64,000 bases of DNA from an uncultured Poribacteria bacterium (lineage in GTDB: Bacteria; Poribacteria; WGA-4E; WGA-3G). The notes beneath the pieces were generated by a model, which saw nothing but the letters and a program-made list of their open reading frames with translations, did not search any database and had not been told where the DNA came from. The stretch spans positions 2,046,001-2,110,000 of the forward strand of contig OX638352.1 of assembly GCA_951813545.1 (NCBI GenBank), in the 5' to 3' direction. Numbering within the stretch: position 1 is the stretch's first letter; the number at the start of each line of letters is the position of its first letter. Positions 26,335 through 35,540 of this stretch are shown piece after piece. A program made the translations under genes and the position numbers.

Positions 26335-27411
26335 ATGAACGGAATAGGACTCATTCTTTTACTTTTTGGCTTTAGTATAGTGTCCGTATTTGGACAGACT
26401 TCAAATAACAATGGGCAAGTTTTAGACTTTCAACAATCGAACGTTAAACACGAGAAGTCGGCTAGTGCCGTTCTTATTGTGCAAGGACAAGAAACAGCAC
26501 CCACAAATCCAACAAAAAAAGAGGATACTGAACAGCCGACATCATCTTCAGAAGAGGCTATTGACGAGCCTACAAAGCAGATTGGGGTTGGCGAAGAAAG
26601 CACTACACAGAGGAAACAGACGCTGCGGATACTTAAGGTTGTTAACGATTACAAGTTGGCATCGGATGAAACAGTAACAACACTCGTTATAATCGCGGGA
26701 AACGTTGAATTACAAGGGCGTGTCACCGGCAGCGTATTGATAATCGGCGGAGATATCGAACTCACGCCAGCGTCACAAGTGAATGGGACGCTTCACGTTA
26801 TTGGTGGGCGGGTCGACGGAGACATAAAAGGTGTCGCTAACCTTCAAGTCAGCAATGGTTGGCAGATGGTAACCGCTGCGGTACACTTTGTGATGCATCC
26901 GCATATTTTCTGGGGGATCAGTAATCAAGCGAATTTCCGGTTGACATTCGTCAAGTTTGGGCTTTTTCTCGTGATGTATCTACTAATAGTAGCTCTATTT
27001 CCAAAGCCTATAAACGCCGTAAGCGAACTGTTTGGACAGAGACCTATCGGTAGTATAATATTTGGCATCCTGACGTTGGTCATGATACCGCTTCTCCTTG
27101 CGGTGCTAACACTTTCAATTGTTGGTGTGCCATTCATGTTGTTGGTACTTTCGCTCTTGATTCCGCTGTCAATCTTTGGCAAGGCAGCAATTTTCCTTAC
27201 GCTCGGTAGCACCCTTTTTTCAGGACGATGGAAACCGCTTGCCGTGATTTTTAGTTACACCCTCTATTTCATGGCAACATCTTTGCCATATATTGACTGG
27301 GTGACGTTTCTGATTGTCAACACTATTGGTATCGGACTCTGTCTACTGAAGGGCATTAGTATGGCACTCCTGCGAGCCTCGGATAGAAGGCACTTCCCCG
27401 CTCCCCAGTAA
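26335..27411 (+). CDS. Membrane protein with bactofilin-like beta segment
   Basis: About 358 residues. Signal peptide MNGIGLILLLFGFSIVSVFG, a low-complexity linker, then a short repetitive beta segment (VIIAGNVELQGRVTGSVLIIGGDIELTP..GTLHVIGGRVDGDIKG, about residues 120-170) like polymer-forming/bactofilin-type proteins. About five membrane segments follow in the C-terminal half. Start taken at 26335 because the promoter at 26267-26295 and a signal peptide both fit it. The next gene (VWA) starts 35 bases downstream and is probably co-transcribed. Function unknown. Confidence 0.8.
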   Translation: MNGIGLILLLFGFSIVSVFGQTSNNNGQVLDFQQSNVKHEKSASAVLIVQGQETAPTNPTKKEDTEQPTSSSEEAIDEPTKQIGVGEESTTQRKQTLRILKVVNDYKLASDETVTTLVIIAGNVELQGRVTGSVLIIGGDIELTPASQVNGTLHVIGGRVDGDIKGVANLQVSNGWQMVTAAVHFVMHPHIFWGISNQANFRLTFVKFGLFLVMYLLIVALFPKPINAVSELFGQRPIGSIIFGILTLVMIPLLLAVLTLSIVGVPFMLLVLSLLIPLSIFGKAAIFLTLGSTLFSGRWKPLAVIFSYTLYFMATSLPYIDWVTFLIVNTIGIGLCLLKGISMALLRASDRRHFPAPQ

Positions 27412-27446
27412 CGGGCGGGAACCCGGTCAGAGAAGGTATAGTCCAC

Positions 27447-28466
27447 ATGCAGCTAGCATCTCCTGCCTTCCTCATTTTAATCATTGTAGTCCCGCTGCTA
27501 ATAATTGCTTTGCGGTGGCTATACAGACAGGTAATGGTGCCAGTCGTGCGTTTCTCTGACTTCAAACACGGGTTCACCGCTGGAATTCAGGAGATGCGAC
27601 AGACTTTCACGGTTAAAGCACTGCCGATACTGAAAGTGATGAGATTCATCGTGATTACGCTTCTCATTGTCACGCTTGCTCGTCCACAACTCTCTCAAAG
27701 CCGTGAACATAAATTAGCAGAAGGTATTGACATCCTTTTAGCACTCGACATCTCGGAGAGTATGCGGGCAGAGGATTTTGAGCAAATGAATCGAATCCAA
27801 ACCGCTAAATCGGTTGTCAACGCCATGCTTGAAAAAAGACTGACCCATCGCAAAAATGATCGCATCGGTTTAGTTGTTTTTGCCGGTGAAAGTTTCACAC
27901 TCTGTCCTCTGACATTGGATTATTCAGTGTTAGTAGAATTGCTCAGCGATGTAAAGATCGGGCAACTTGAGGACGGTACGGCTATCGGGGATGCACTTGC
28001 GACCGCTACCCAACGCTTACGCGCCTCGGAATCGAAAACAAAGATTGCTATCCTATTAACCGATGGTGAAAATAATGCTGGCAGTATCGATCCGGGGGCA
28101 GCAGCATCTCTCGCACAATCCTTCGGGATCAAGGTCTATACTATTGGTATGGGGAAAGAGGGAGGTGCGCGCATCCCTTATGCTGATATGACATTCGGCA
28201 AAAGATACCGCGAGGTTCTTACTTATCTCGACGAGGATACGCTAAAGCAGATTGCCCACACGACAGGGGGACGCTACTTTCGTGCCACAGACCCACAATC
28301 GCTGAAGCAGATCTACGCAGAAATTGATCGTTTTGAAAAGACGAAATTTAAGACCTTCAACACTGTTGACCACAAAGAGTTGGCAACATATTTCTTGATA
28401 CCTGCAGTGTTACTGTTGGGGATTGAGATTCTATTGAGCAATACGGTGCTACGAAAAATCCCTTAA
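27447..28466 (+). CDS. VWA-domain membrane protein (BatA-like)
   Basis: A 339-residue protein with two N-terminal membrane segments (about 5-25 and 68-86), a von Willebrand A domain (about 95-290) and a C-terminal membrane segment (about 315-333). The MIDAS motif is D-I-S-E-S (LLALDISESM), with the downstream Thr in GTAIGDA and TDGENN. This matches BatA/BatB-type proteins of the aerotolerance-type loci, although no MoxR ATPase or Bat partners are next to it. It follows the bactofilin-like membrane gene by 35 bases. Confidence 0.9.
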   Translation: MQLASPAFLILIIVVPLLIIALRWLYRQVMVPVVRFSDFKHGFTAGIQEMRQTFTVKALPILKVMRFIVITLLIVTLARPQLSQSREHKLAEGIDILLALDISESMRAEDFEQMNRIQTAKSVVNAMLEKRLTHRKNDRIGLVVFAGESFTLCPLTLDYSVLVELLSDVKIGQLEDGTAIGDALATATQRLRASESKTKIAILLTDGENNAGSIDPGAAASLAQSFGIKVYTIGMGKEGGARIPYADMTFGKRYREVLTYLDEDTLKQIAHTTGGRYFRATDPQSLKQIYAEIDRFEKTKFKTFNTVDHKELATYFLIPAVLLLGIEILLSNTVLRKIP

Positions 28467-28485
28467 TTTTTAATTATTCCTTTTG

Positions 28486-28601
28486 CCTGAACCGCAAGGA
28501 AAATTTAAAAAGTAGCTTGGAACGAAGTGGAAAGCGGGTATACGGAGAAGAACATCAAAACTCCAAACCCACTTGCCCGAACCGCAAGGAAAATTTAAAA
28601 A
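28486..28601 (+). repeat. Dispersed ~115-bp repeat, copy A
   Basis: Bounded at both ends by near-identical ~25-base blocks (CCTGAACCGCAAGGAAAATT at 28486 and CCCGAACCGCAAGGAAAATT at 28577, each running into an A-rich tail). The core at 28512-28545 is shared with the copies at 31042 and 45266. The right end abuts the ATG at 28602, so its AAGGA may act as ribosome-binding site. Confidence 0.8.
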
Positions 28602-29363
28602 ATGGAAAATATTATCGCATGCAACTTAGGAAGTTACCGACAGTTTCGTGACGGAGCGTATTCGCACTTGGCAGAAATCGGTTTGACAAACGTGGAAATC
28701 GGTGTGCCTGCTGCTGATGCCGTCGATGCCCTCCGCTCGGAATTGAACGCACACGGACTCACTGCTACCAGTCTGCTTGGCAGTTGCGATGTTCAGTCCG
28801 AAACGGTCGTTTCAGATTTCCAGACGACCTTGGACATCGCCGCGCAGATGGACGTGAAGATTATCTTTGTCAGCGTCCACGCCGGTGACGCGGACCGGAA
28901 TGCTGTATATGACCGGCTCCGCGCCATCGGTGAGAATGCAGCACCGGCAGGCATTAAAGTATGCTTAGAAACGCACCCGGATTTGATACATAACGGCGAC
29001 ATCGCGCTTGAAACGATGCAAGCCGTGAATCATCCCAATATCTGTGTCAATTTCGATACCGGCAACGTCTATTACTACAATCACAATGTGACAGCTGTTA
29101 CGGAAGTCAAGAAAGTCATCGGGCACGTCGGTGCCGTCCACCTCAAGGATACAAACGGTGGCTATCGGACGTGGAATTTCCCGACGCTCGGTGAAGGCGT
29201 GGTCGATTTCAAAGCCGTATTTCAGACGTTAAACAATGCGGGTTTCTACGGTCCCTTCACAATGGAGTTAGAAGGTGTTGAGGGTGAAAACCTTGACGAA
29301 GCAGGTGCCAAGACGCGTGTGGCAGATTCGCTACAACACCTGAAAGATATTGGAGTGATTTAA
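28602..29363 (+). CDS. Sugar phosphate isomerase/epimerase (xylose isomerase-like TIM barrel)
   Basis: A 253-residue TIM-barrel protein of the AP endonuclease 2/xylose isomerase-like family. Metal-site residues are visible in LETHPDLIHNGD, NFDTGNVYYYNHN, GHVGAVHLKDTNG and GPFTMELEGVEG. It probably isomerises or epimerises a sugar or inositol derivative; the substrate is unknown. The start ATG at 28602 directly follows the A-rich end of a dispersed repeat. No signal peptide. Nearby cupin and aldo-keto reductase genes fit a carbohydrate-degrading neighbourhood. Confidence 0.9.
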   Translation: MENIIACNLGSYRQFRDGAYSHLAEIGLTNVEIGVPAADAVDALRSELNAHGLTATSLLGSCDVQSETVVSDFQTTLDIAAQMDVKIIFVSVHAGDADRNAVYDRLRAIGENAAPAGIKVCLETHPDLIHNGDIALETMQAVNHPNICVNFDTGNVYYYNHNVTAVTEVKKVIGHVGAVHLKDTNGGYRTWNFPTLGEGVVDFKAVFQTLNNAGFYGPFTMELEGVEGENLDEAGAKTRVADSLQHLKDIGVI

Positions 29364-29491
29364 TATTTTCAAATTGCAGTATGTCGTTATGTGTTAATCG
29401 CTAAATATGCCAATTACACTGTTTTTGTCGGTTCTACTGCTTTTTATATCAGAATCTACTTTTCAGAAGTCTCGCTCGCGAGGAGTTCAGC

Positions 29492-30565
29492 ATGAAATTA
29501 TTGATGATAAAAAAACGCGGATATTTTGTATTTTGGGCGGTGATGTTGTTAAGCCACATGCTGCTCATAAATAATATTTGTGCTCAGACTTATGGGACTC
29601 AATACATTTCCTATGCCTCGAACACAACGGAAGACTATAACGTTTATCTGCAGAACACAAATGGCGAGAATCTTCGCCTACTCACAAACCATCCAACAAA
29701 TGAGAAAGATTTAACGTGGTCGCCGGATGGACGATTTTTGGCTTATACCTCAAATCAAGAAGGAACCTACAAGATTTATGTCTTGGACACAAGGACAGCG
29801 GAACATTGGCGACTCACAAACCTCGACGAGAGAGAATGGACACCAGCATGGTCCCCTGATGGAAAATGGATTGCATTTGTCTCTGGTAATCAAGAATTTA
29901 TTCCCGGGGTCAAAATCGAAATAACGAGCGATATCTACAAAGCGGATATCAACGGCGCACATCTGGTGCAGTTGACGGACAAGGGAACAAACGTGGGACC
30001 CTCTTGGTCACCAGACAGCCAACGGATTGCGTTTGTCTCCTACCATCGGGGCAATGAAAGGAAAGGTATCTATGTGATGGATGCCGATGGAAGAAGGTTA
30101 AGACGAATTAATGATAAAGAGGTACAGGCACTTGATGGCATAATTCAAAGTGAGTGTGCTTGGTCTCCCGATGGCAAACAGATTGCCTTTAGTATGGTCG
30201 TCCCCAGGGATGAGCGCATGCACTTGTACGTGATTGACATAGATGGTAAAAACTTTCGTCAACTCACCCAAGGTCCCCCTATGTTGGGGAACAAGGATGG
30301 TGCTCGGTCTCCTGAGATCCGCCAACCTGCGTGGTCGCCTAATGGAAAATGGATCGCCTATGTTTTTGAAAACACACCTGGCAATGCTGATATTTATGTT
30401 ATAGATGCAATGGGAAACGGACGTGGAAAACCGCTTGTAAAGGATGGAGGGCGGGATCTATCTCCAGCGTGGGTGCCAGAGGGGTTCCTCTCTGTTTCAC
30501 CGAGTGAAGAGCAACAGACAACCCTCTGGTGCAGGCTCAAACAGGAAACAAATACTACAAAATAA
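29492..30565 (+). CDS. Secreted TolB-like beta-propeller protein
   Basis: A 357-residue exported protein with signal segment at about 10-32 ending NICAQ and then a PD40/TolB-type propeller. I see five repeats of W-S-P-[DN]-[GS]-x-x-[IL]-A-[FY] (for example WSPDGRFLAYTS, WSPDGKWIAFVS, WSPDSQRIAFVS). TolB-like propellers bind partner proteins in the periplasm. GAGGAG lies upstream of the ATG at 29492. The Pal/Tol partners are not nearby, so it is a TolB-like protein rather than TolB itself. Confidence 0.88.
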   Translation: MKLLMIKKRGYFVFWAVMLLSHMLLINNICAQTYGTQYISYASNTTEDYNVYLQNTNGENLRLLTNHPTNEKDLTWSPDGRFLAYTSNQEGTYKIYVLDTRTAEHWRLTNLDEREWTPAWSPDGKWIAFVSGNQEFIPGVKIEITSDIYKADINGAHLVQLTDKGTNVGPSWSPDSQRIAFVSYHRGNERKGIYVMDADGRRLRRINDKEVQALDGIIQSECAWSPDGKQIAFSMVVPRDERMHLYVIDIDGKNFRQLTQGPPMLGNKDGARSPEIRQPAWSPNGKWIAYVFENTPGNADIYVIDAMGNGRGKPLVKDGGRDLSPAWVPEGFLSVSPSEEQQTTLWCRLKQETNTTK

Positions 30566-30681
30566 AAGAAATCTATATGTTTGAGTCATTGTATCCACTC
30601 ACACGGTCCTGCTCCGACGAGATTTTCACAACGCTTGTAATCACAGAATATATCACGGGTACGTAGGAGGTACAAACGAAA

Positions 30682-31047
30682 ATGGATACGAATCTTTGTG
30701 TTATTCGACTGGGTGAAGGGGCGCGCGTTGGCGACGTGCTCGGTAAAGTCTTAGACACACCAGATATGACGACGATTGGGGCTTTCGCGGTTTCCAAAGA
30801 AAATCCGACTGAACTTCACTATCACGATTTTGACGAGTATTGGTATTTCACGGAAGGCACAACGACAGTGACGCTCCGAACGGCTGATGGGCAGTCTGAA
30901 TCCTATCGCATTGGTCCCGGGGATTTGGTTGTTACGCCTAAAGGTGTCGAACATGGACATATCCCGGACGACGTGGTTAAAGGGGTGCAATGGGTGAGCG
31001 TGATACCCCCTGATGCCCGTCGTGGACACTTACACCGAGTTTTTTAA
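30682..31047 (+). CDS. Cupin-domain protein
   Basis: A 121-residue single cupin barrel. The first cupin motif is visible as ELHYHDFDEYWYFTEG (metal ligands His, His, Glu) and the second as GPGDLVVTPKGVEHGHIPD. These small cupins include sugar isomerases, dioxygenases and ligand-binding proteins; the activity is not determinable. AGGAGG lies about 12 bases upstream of the ATG. The stop codon falls inside the end of a dispersed repeat at 31042-31156. Confidence 0.9.
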   Translation: MDTNLCVIRLGEGARVGDVLGKVLDTPDMTTIGAFAVSKENPTELHYHDFDEYWYFTEGTTTVTLRTADGQSESYRIGPGDLVVTPKGVEHGHIPDDVVKGVQWVSVIPPDARRGHLHRVF

Positions 31048-31156
31048 TTTTTCCTTGCGGTTCGGTTAGAAAGATTTTGGCAGGAAAGTTCTTCGCCGTA
31101 TATCCGCTTTCCACTACGTTCCAAGCTACGCGTTTTTGTTTTTTAATTTTCCTTAA
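31042..31156 (-). repeat. Dispersed ~115-bp repeat, copy B
   Basis: Minus-strand copy, with the AAGGAAAAATTAAAAA end at 31042-31057 and a second, partial A-rich end at 31141-31156. The core at 31097-31130 differs from copy A at only two of 34 positions. It lies between the cupin stop and the aldo-keto reductase start. Confidence 0.8.
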
Positions 31157-31169
31157 AGTGAGGTAAATC

Positions 31170-32072
31170 ATGTCAACACAAACACATCCGTTGCCGTTGC
31201 GGCGGTTAGGACGCACAGAATTAAAAGTCACATGCCTCGGTATGGGAGGCGCGGGACTCGGCAGAGGCGATGTCACCGACGACGCGGCAATAGAAGCGGT
31301 ACACCGATCCATTACGTTAGGTATAAACTATCTGGACACTGCGCCGCTCTATGGCGAGAGCGAAAGACGAGTAGGGTTGGCACTCGCCGATGGCTGGCGT
31401 GAGAAGATTTATCTCGCCACGAAAACAGGCACGCACCCTGAATGGCGCGGCGACTTTAGTGGTTCTGGCACCCGCCGTAGCGTTGAAAATAGTCTGCGCC
31501 TGCTGGGTACAGACTACCTTGATGTCTGCTTAGTGCATGATCCGGATAGCATGGACCCTGTTGTCGCAAAAGGTGGTGCGCTGGATGAACTGCAACGAAT
31601 GCGCGAGGAAGGATTGATTAAGTTCATCGGACTCGGGGTTCGGCAACACGAATTCCATAAAATCGCCATTGAAACCGGAGTCGTCGATGTGATTCTAACG
31701 TATTTGGATTACACACTCCTAAGTCAAACCGCAAACGAGTGGTTGTTACCTTTTGCGGCTGAAAACGACATCGGGATTATTAACGGCAGCCCAATCGCGA
31801 TGGGATTGCTTTCAGGAATTGAGCCAGATGTGTCAGTAGAAAGGATGCACTTAGGGACATCCGATGCCGAAAGGGCGCATCGACTCTGGCAATGGGCAAA
31901 TGACAACGCCCTGAATGTCCTGAATCTCGCCATCCAATTCTGTTTTCGGCAACCTCGTATTGCGATGAGTCTGACCGGTTCTAAGAATGCGGCAGAGGTA
32001 GAGCAGAATTTCGCCGCCGCTACGACATCAGTTTCAGAGGATGTGTGGAAAAGATTACAAGTGCTGTTGTAG
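31170..32072 (+). CDS. Aldo/keto reductase
   Basis: A 300-residue NADPH-dependent oxidoreductase of the aldo/keto reductase superfamily. The catalytic tetrad is recognisable: Asp and Tyr in YLDTAPLYGES, Lys in LATKTGTH and His in DVCLVHDPDS. It is related to the L-fucose/D-threo-aldose dehydrogenase branch, by overall pattern. GAGGT precedes the ATG at 31170. Probably acts on a sugar or aldehyde, in keeping with the cupin and TIM-barrel genes upstream on the same strand. Confidence 0.93.
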   Translation: MSTQTHPLPLRRLGRTELKVTCLGMGGAGLGRGDVTDDAAIEAVHRSITLGINYLDTAPLYGESERRVGLALADGWREKIYLATKTGTHPEWRGDFSGSGTRRSVENSLRLLGTDYLDVCLVHDPDSMDPVVAKGGALDELQRMREEGLIKFIGLGVRQHEFHKIAIETGVVDVILTYLDYTLLSQTANEWLLPFAAENDIGIINGSPIAMGLLSGIEPDVSVERMHLGTSDAERAHRLWQWANDNALNVLNLAIQFCFRQPRIAMSLTGSKNAAEVEQNFAAATTSVSEDVWKRLQVLL

Positions 32073-32224
32073 GAATAGGAAAAATAAAAGGGCAGGCAAA
32101 GGCAGGATACTCTATGGAGGTTAGCAATCAATTCACGGAAACTGGTTGCTGGCTGCGATAGGCAGAGGAAGATTTGGTAACCGCTGAAATCCTATAACGT
32201 ATAAGTTCCGAGCGAAAAGAAAGT

Positions 32225-32929
32225 TTATCGACTTTCTTCAGGGAAAAGAATTGCCATGGATTTCTCAGCGAGTTCAGAGCCATACGTTTCGATCGATTCC
32301 TTGTAAACTTCTTCAATAACTGGCGTACGCATCTCTTCGGGAAGCGCACGCACCAATGCGTGAAACTCGGCTAAAAAATCGTCTTTCATTTTCAGCCATT
32401 CCTTGTTTAATGCCTCAATTTCAGCCGGTGTATACGCCTCCAGGACTTCACGAGGGGTCATCTGACTCATCCGAAGAAGTTTAGGATGGTTGGCTTGGAG
32501 TCGAGATAGAAAATCTTTTGTCCACTGTAAAATTTCGTGTGGATAGAGCGTTGGTGAGTTAAAAACAAAATCATGACCCCGTTGGATTGGATTTTCTACA
32601 GAGGTATCGACTTCAGAAAATAGTTCCGTTGAAGTCTCACCGGGCACGTCTATAGAAACTGTAGTTTCACTTTCGACTGGAACCCCTCGTTGGATACGGG
32701 GTGTCTCAGGTGTAGCATGCCAAGTTTCATCAGTCTGCCAATGCCTGTCTTGTGATACACCTCCCTCTGGAACTCTGACTGTCTCGGTGCCGCCTTCTTC
32801 CAACTGCTTGAACTCCTGCTCTGTCTGATACTCAATATGCTTCAGATACAACGTGCCACTGACGGCTATCAACACAAATACACCAAGCACGCCGAAAAAA
32901 TATTTGTGTGATAAAAGGTCTCTCAACAT
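32225..32929 (-). CDS. Membrane-anchored protein with GGxSxDxHWxxDxxWH motif
   Basis: A 234-residue protein with one N-terminal membrane segment (about 12-30) and a hydrophilic outer domain. A motif around residues 56-74 (EGGVSQDRHWQTDETWHATP) resembles GGDTSPGGHFHADGAWHSMP in the neighbour at 33057, so the two are distant paralogs. The remainder is charged and helical. Histidine-rich segments like this could bind metal, but this is speculation. Function unknown. Confidence 0.72.
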   Translation of the reverse strand: MLRDLLSHKYFFGVLGVFVLIAVSGTLYLKHIEYQTEQEFKQLEEGGTETVRVPEGGVSQDRHWQTDETWHATPETPRIQRGVPVESETTVSIDVPGETSTELFSEVDTSVENPIQRGHDFVFNSPTLYPHEILQWTKDFLSRLQANHPKLLRMSQMTPREVLEAYTPAEIEALNKEWLKMKDDFLAEFHALVRALPEEMRTPVIEEVYKESIETYGSELAEKSMAILFPEESR

Positions 32930-33056
32930 TTCCTTTTTCCTTTTTAGGGTGTGAAACTTCGCTACTTCCGAGTAATCGGGGAACTACGTGCTTTTGTGTG
33001 TCACCTGTCTATTCTATAAGGACTCTTGTAGGAGATTTACTTCTGGTTTCATCAAC

Positions 33057-33635
33057 TTAGTTGTTTTGAGGGGGTGTCGGGGGAACCGGTTCTTCTTGCC
33101 GGAGACTCTCAAGTTTTTCGGATGCAGCCTGACGTTTTTCATGCGCCTCCCGTAAGGTCGCCATGGCTTGTTCTCTTTCAGTATCACTAAGCGTTTCCCT
33201 GAACTCAACAGACGCGTTCAAAAAATCCTGCATGGCTTGGTCCCATTCGGTATGTGCTTTTTTGAATTTCTCACGCCACGCCTTGTGGTCTCTGCGATAC
33301 TGGGCGTAGCTTATGAAAGGCGGTGCGTTCTGTTTTTCGGGTTCACTGGTTTTCTGTCTTTCGGCACCGTGGGAAATCACCGAGGGGAGACCTTGCATCT
33401 CGGAACCCTCGTTGAGCGGCATAGAGTGCCAAGCACCATCGGCGTGAAAATGTCCACCCGGTGAAGTATCTCCTCCATCTTGCACTTCTGCGGTATCAGA
33501 TGTTTTCGTGGGTGTGGTTGTCTTGTAAATCTTGAGCGGTTTATCTGACACATCTGAACGCAGGGATAGGAATCTTATCGCACAAATTACCACGATCAGA
33601 ATACCGATCAGGATGTAAACTTTTTTGATCAGCAT
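33057..33635 (-). CDS. Membrane-anchored protein with GHFHADGAWH motif
   Basis: A 192-residue protein: N-terminal membrane anchor (about residues 5-25), a His/Trp motif at about 60-71 (GGHFHADGAWHSMP), then a charged helical, probably coiled-coil C-terminus with heptad-like REAHEKRQAASEKLE. It ends in a proline-rich tail. Same strand and same architecture as 32225; the pair likely derive from one ancestor. Function unknown. Confidence 0.72.
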   Translation of the reverse strand: MLIKKVYILIGILIVVICAIRFLSLRSDVSDKPLKIYKTTTPTKTSDTAEVQDGGDTSPGGHFHADGAWHSMPLNEGSEMQGLPSVISHGAERQKTSEPEKQNAPPFISYAQYRRDHKAWREKFKKAHTEWDQAMQDFLNASVEFRETLSDTEREQAMATLREAHEKRQAASEKLESLRQEEPVPPTPPQNN

Positions 33636-33929
33636 TTTTATGCGCCTTTGGTTGATATATCAATGCTAGAGAAAAGCATCATCGGGTTGGATTTGGCATT
33701 TTTCCCTACAACTATCAGGCTAACTTCCTATAGCATATAGGATAGCATTGCTCGAAAAAAGTGTCAAGGAAAAATACGTCTCCGGTGAGATGCCCTAAAT
33801 AGGTACGTGACCAGATAAAAACTGTAGGGAAATCGTTGGGGGTGTTGTCCGAGGGGTTATAGCCTCCAAAACTCTCGGCAACATAGCTATCAAAGTCATA
33901 TTGAATAAACTACACTATACTAAAGTAGC

Positions 33930-34078
33930 GGATAAGGCGAAGTAGAACTGGCAGAACACAAGTAGTAACCATATCCTCCTTTGGAATGATACGTCTCGGC
34001 ATCCTGAACTGGAACCGTAAGAAAGACTGCTGCACAGGTTAACAACAACAAAAAAAGATTTATTGACTTCCGCCGTTC
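33930..34078 (-). pseudogene. Broken paralog of the small secreted gene at 35187
   Basis: The stretch encodes LFLLLLTCAAVFLTVPVQDA, almost identical to the signal peptide of the protein at 35187-35540, followed by a short Gly/Tyr tail (GGYGYY). The matching start Met is replaced by Ile, and the middle of the paralog is missing. DNA identity is obvious at 33990-34078 against 35450-35538. It lies just after, and partly overlaps, the small ORF at 34060-34287. Confidence 0.6.
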
Positions 34079-34287
34079 ATTGACTTCCGCCGAAAATGGC
34101 GAAAAATAGCAATAAAAGGATAAGCTAAACAATAAAAAATAAAGGCAAATGTCAGGACCATAAAGACATTTACCAATAAACGTAAGGGATCAAAGGTGAG
34201 AATATTTTCGATAATGCGTGACAGACATAAACCCGCAGCCAAAAAACAGCAGAGCCAATAACGGCGCTTCAAATTCTCAAGAAACAT
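34060..34287 (-). CDS. Small two-span membrane protein, mosaic with a neighbouring gene
   Basis: A 75-residue protein with two predicted membrane segments (about 10-30 and 36-60). The start and leader (ATGTTTCT preceded by CCGGAGATAAAATA) match those of the gene at 35540, and its final residues RRKSM correspond to the RKSM near the start of that gene. The piece between looks inserted, ~200 bp. It may be a real gene or the by-product of a rearrangement; expression is plausible because the leader and ribosome-binding site are conserved. Confidence 0.55.
   Translation of the reverse strand: MFLENLKRRYWLCCFLAAGLCLSRIIENILTFDPLRLLVNVFMVLTFAFIFYCLAYPFIAIFRHFRRKSMNGGSQ
34062..34092 (-). repeat. 14-bp direct repeat at rearrangement junction
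   Basis: ATTGACTTCCGCCG occurs at 34062-34075 and 34079-34092, separated by 3 bases. One copy is the boundary with the paralogous signal-peptide sequence. Confidence 0.8.
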
Positions 34288-35186
34288 TATTTTATCTCCG
34301 GTTAAATGGGGGTCAAAGCCCCACGCTTAAATTCTTTAAAAAAAGAAGTTCAAGAAACTAACAGAAATTGCCTAAACTATAGGTTAGTATAGCAGAACCT
34401 ACAAAAAATGTCAGCACTTTTTTCTATATCACGCCATGGTTTGATATACGAAGGCGAGTTTGTATCCCTGCTCTAAAGAGCCAGGTTTTAGACTCGAAAC
34501 TTTGATAATTGGATTCCCTATTGCACACCGGAGAGTTCGGCAATCACGATGACATTCACCTTCGAGAGATACGAGGAGATGTTTTCGTTGAAAAAGGCTG
34601 CCTCAATACTCACCAGATTGGGCATGAATTCTGTCAGTAACTCTCAGAGTTCAGCAAAAAACGCCGTTCCTCTACAAATCCGCGCTATGGAAATTGCACG
34701 CAACACACGCAAAAGATACAATCAGAACGACTATGGGACATATCATTAAAAATTTAGCATCTATGCCAAGTCAGGACGTTTCTACGATTCACAGAGGGTT
34801 AACTCCCAGAAAAGCGTTGTCGGGCGATTCTGTGCGGTTTTTTCTCTCCGACGGTCGCTAAAACTGTCCAATCTGACATGATCAGGTGAGAGAGGAGCAC
34901 CAGATTTTTTTGCTTGGTGCATTAGGATTTCAGCCTTAAGCATGACCCTACATTCCATGACCGGGAATTTCCACACCTGCCGGGGTTGATACTAACTGTG
35001 AAATGTATGATAGGCTTATAAACGCCAAACTCGCCTAAGGATTAGGTATCAAAATGACTACTGCGTAAGTCCTAAAATTATATAAATTACCAATATAAAA
35101 ATAATTTTTGACATTAAGCCCTGAAAGTCAAGTGATTTTCAGGGCTTTTGTATGTAGCTAACTTTCTATGTCAGCCTAATTGATGG
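34288..35186. other. Long gene-poor stretch
   Basis: No supported coding sequence. It holds the conserved leader of the 34287 gene (34288-34335, hairpin GGGG/CCCC plus CCGGAG), an 11-base inverted repeat AGGCGAGTTTG at 34452-34462 with its complement at 35026-35036, and the terminator at 35117-35148. A 66-codon plus-strand frame at 34549 has no ribosome-binding site. The stretch may be a decayed element. Confidence 0.5.
35117..35148. terminator. Hairpin terminator after the 35187 gene
   Basis: AGCCCTGAAA and TTTCAGGGCT form a 10-bp stem with a short loop. It is followed by TTTT on the plus strand, and lies about 40 bases beyond the stop of the minus-strand gene at 35187. Confidence 0.6.
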
Positions 35187-35540
35187 TTAATAGCCATAAC
35201 TGCCATCATAATAGTAGTTATCTCTGCAATTATGAGAACCACTGACCGTTGTACTACAACCAGAACAATAGTAAGAATTATTGTAGTGGTCCACTATCGC
35301 ATCCCAAGCATTATGCGTAACATCTTCCAAGACACCAATGGTTGCATCCTCAATCGCTTGCACGGCTTTACTAACCTTGTTTTGAAAACTGACACCAAAA
35401 AAGAACCCAGCTCCAGCTATTATAGCCTGTTTAACAGCCTTCGCGTTCCTCGCATCGGCATCCTGAACTGGAACCGCAAGAAAGACTGCTGCGCAGGTTA
35501 ACAACAACAGAAAGAAACTCATTGACTTCCGCAGAAACAT
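35187..35540 (-). CDS. Small secreted protein with Cys/Tyr-rich tail
   Basis: About 117 residues. A clear signal peptide (MFLRKSMSFFLLLLTCAAVF, cleavage near QDADA). The mature part has a helical stretch (KAVKQAIIAGAGFFFGVSF) and a C-terminal tail rich in Tyr, Ser and Cys (CSGC plus a further Cys). Start at 35540 is set by GGAGGT at 35545-35552 and by the signal peptide; the longer frame to 35627 has no support. A broken paralog is at 33930-34078. Function unknown; possibly a surface or secreted peptide. Confidence 0.72.
   Translation of the reverse strand: MFLRKSMSFFLLLLTCAAVFLAVPVQDADARNAKAVKQAIIAGAGFFFGVSFQNKVSKAVQAIEDATIGVLEDVTHNAWDAIVDHYNNSYYCSGCSTTVSGSHNCRDNYYYDGSYGY

Noticed and set aside
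34549..34749. 66-codon plus-strand ORF in the gap 34288-35186
   Set aside because: No ribosome-binding site or recognisable domain; composition unlike coding sequence nearby.
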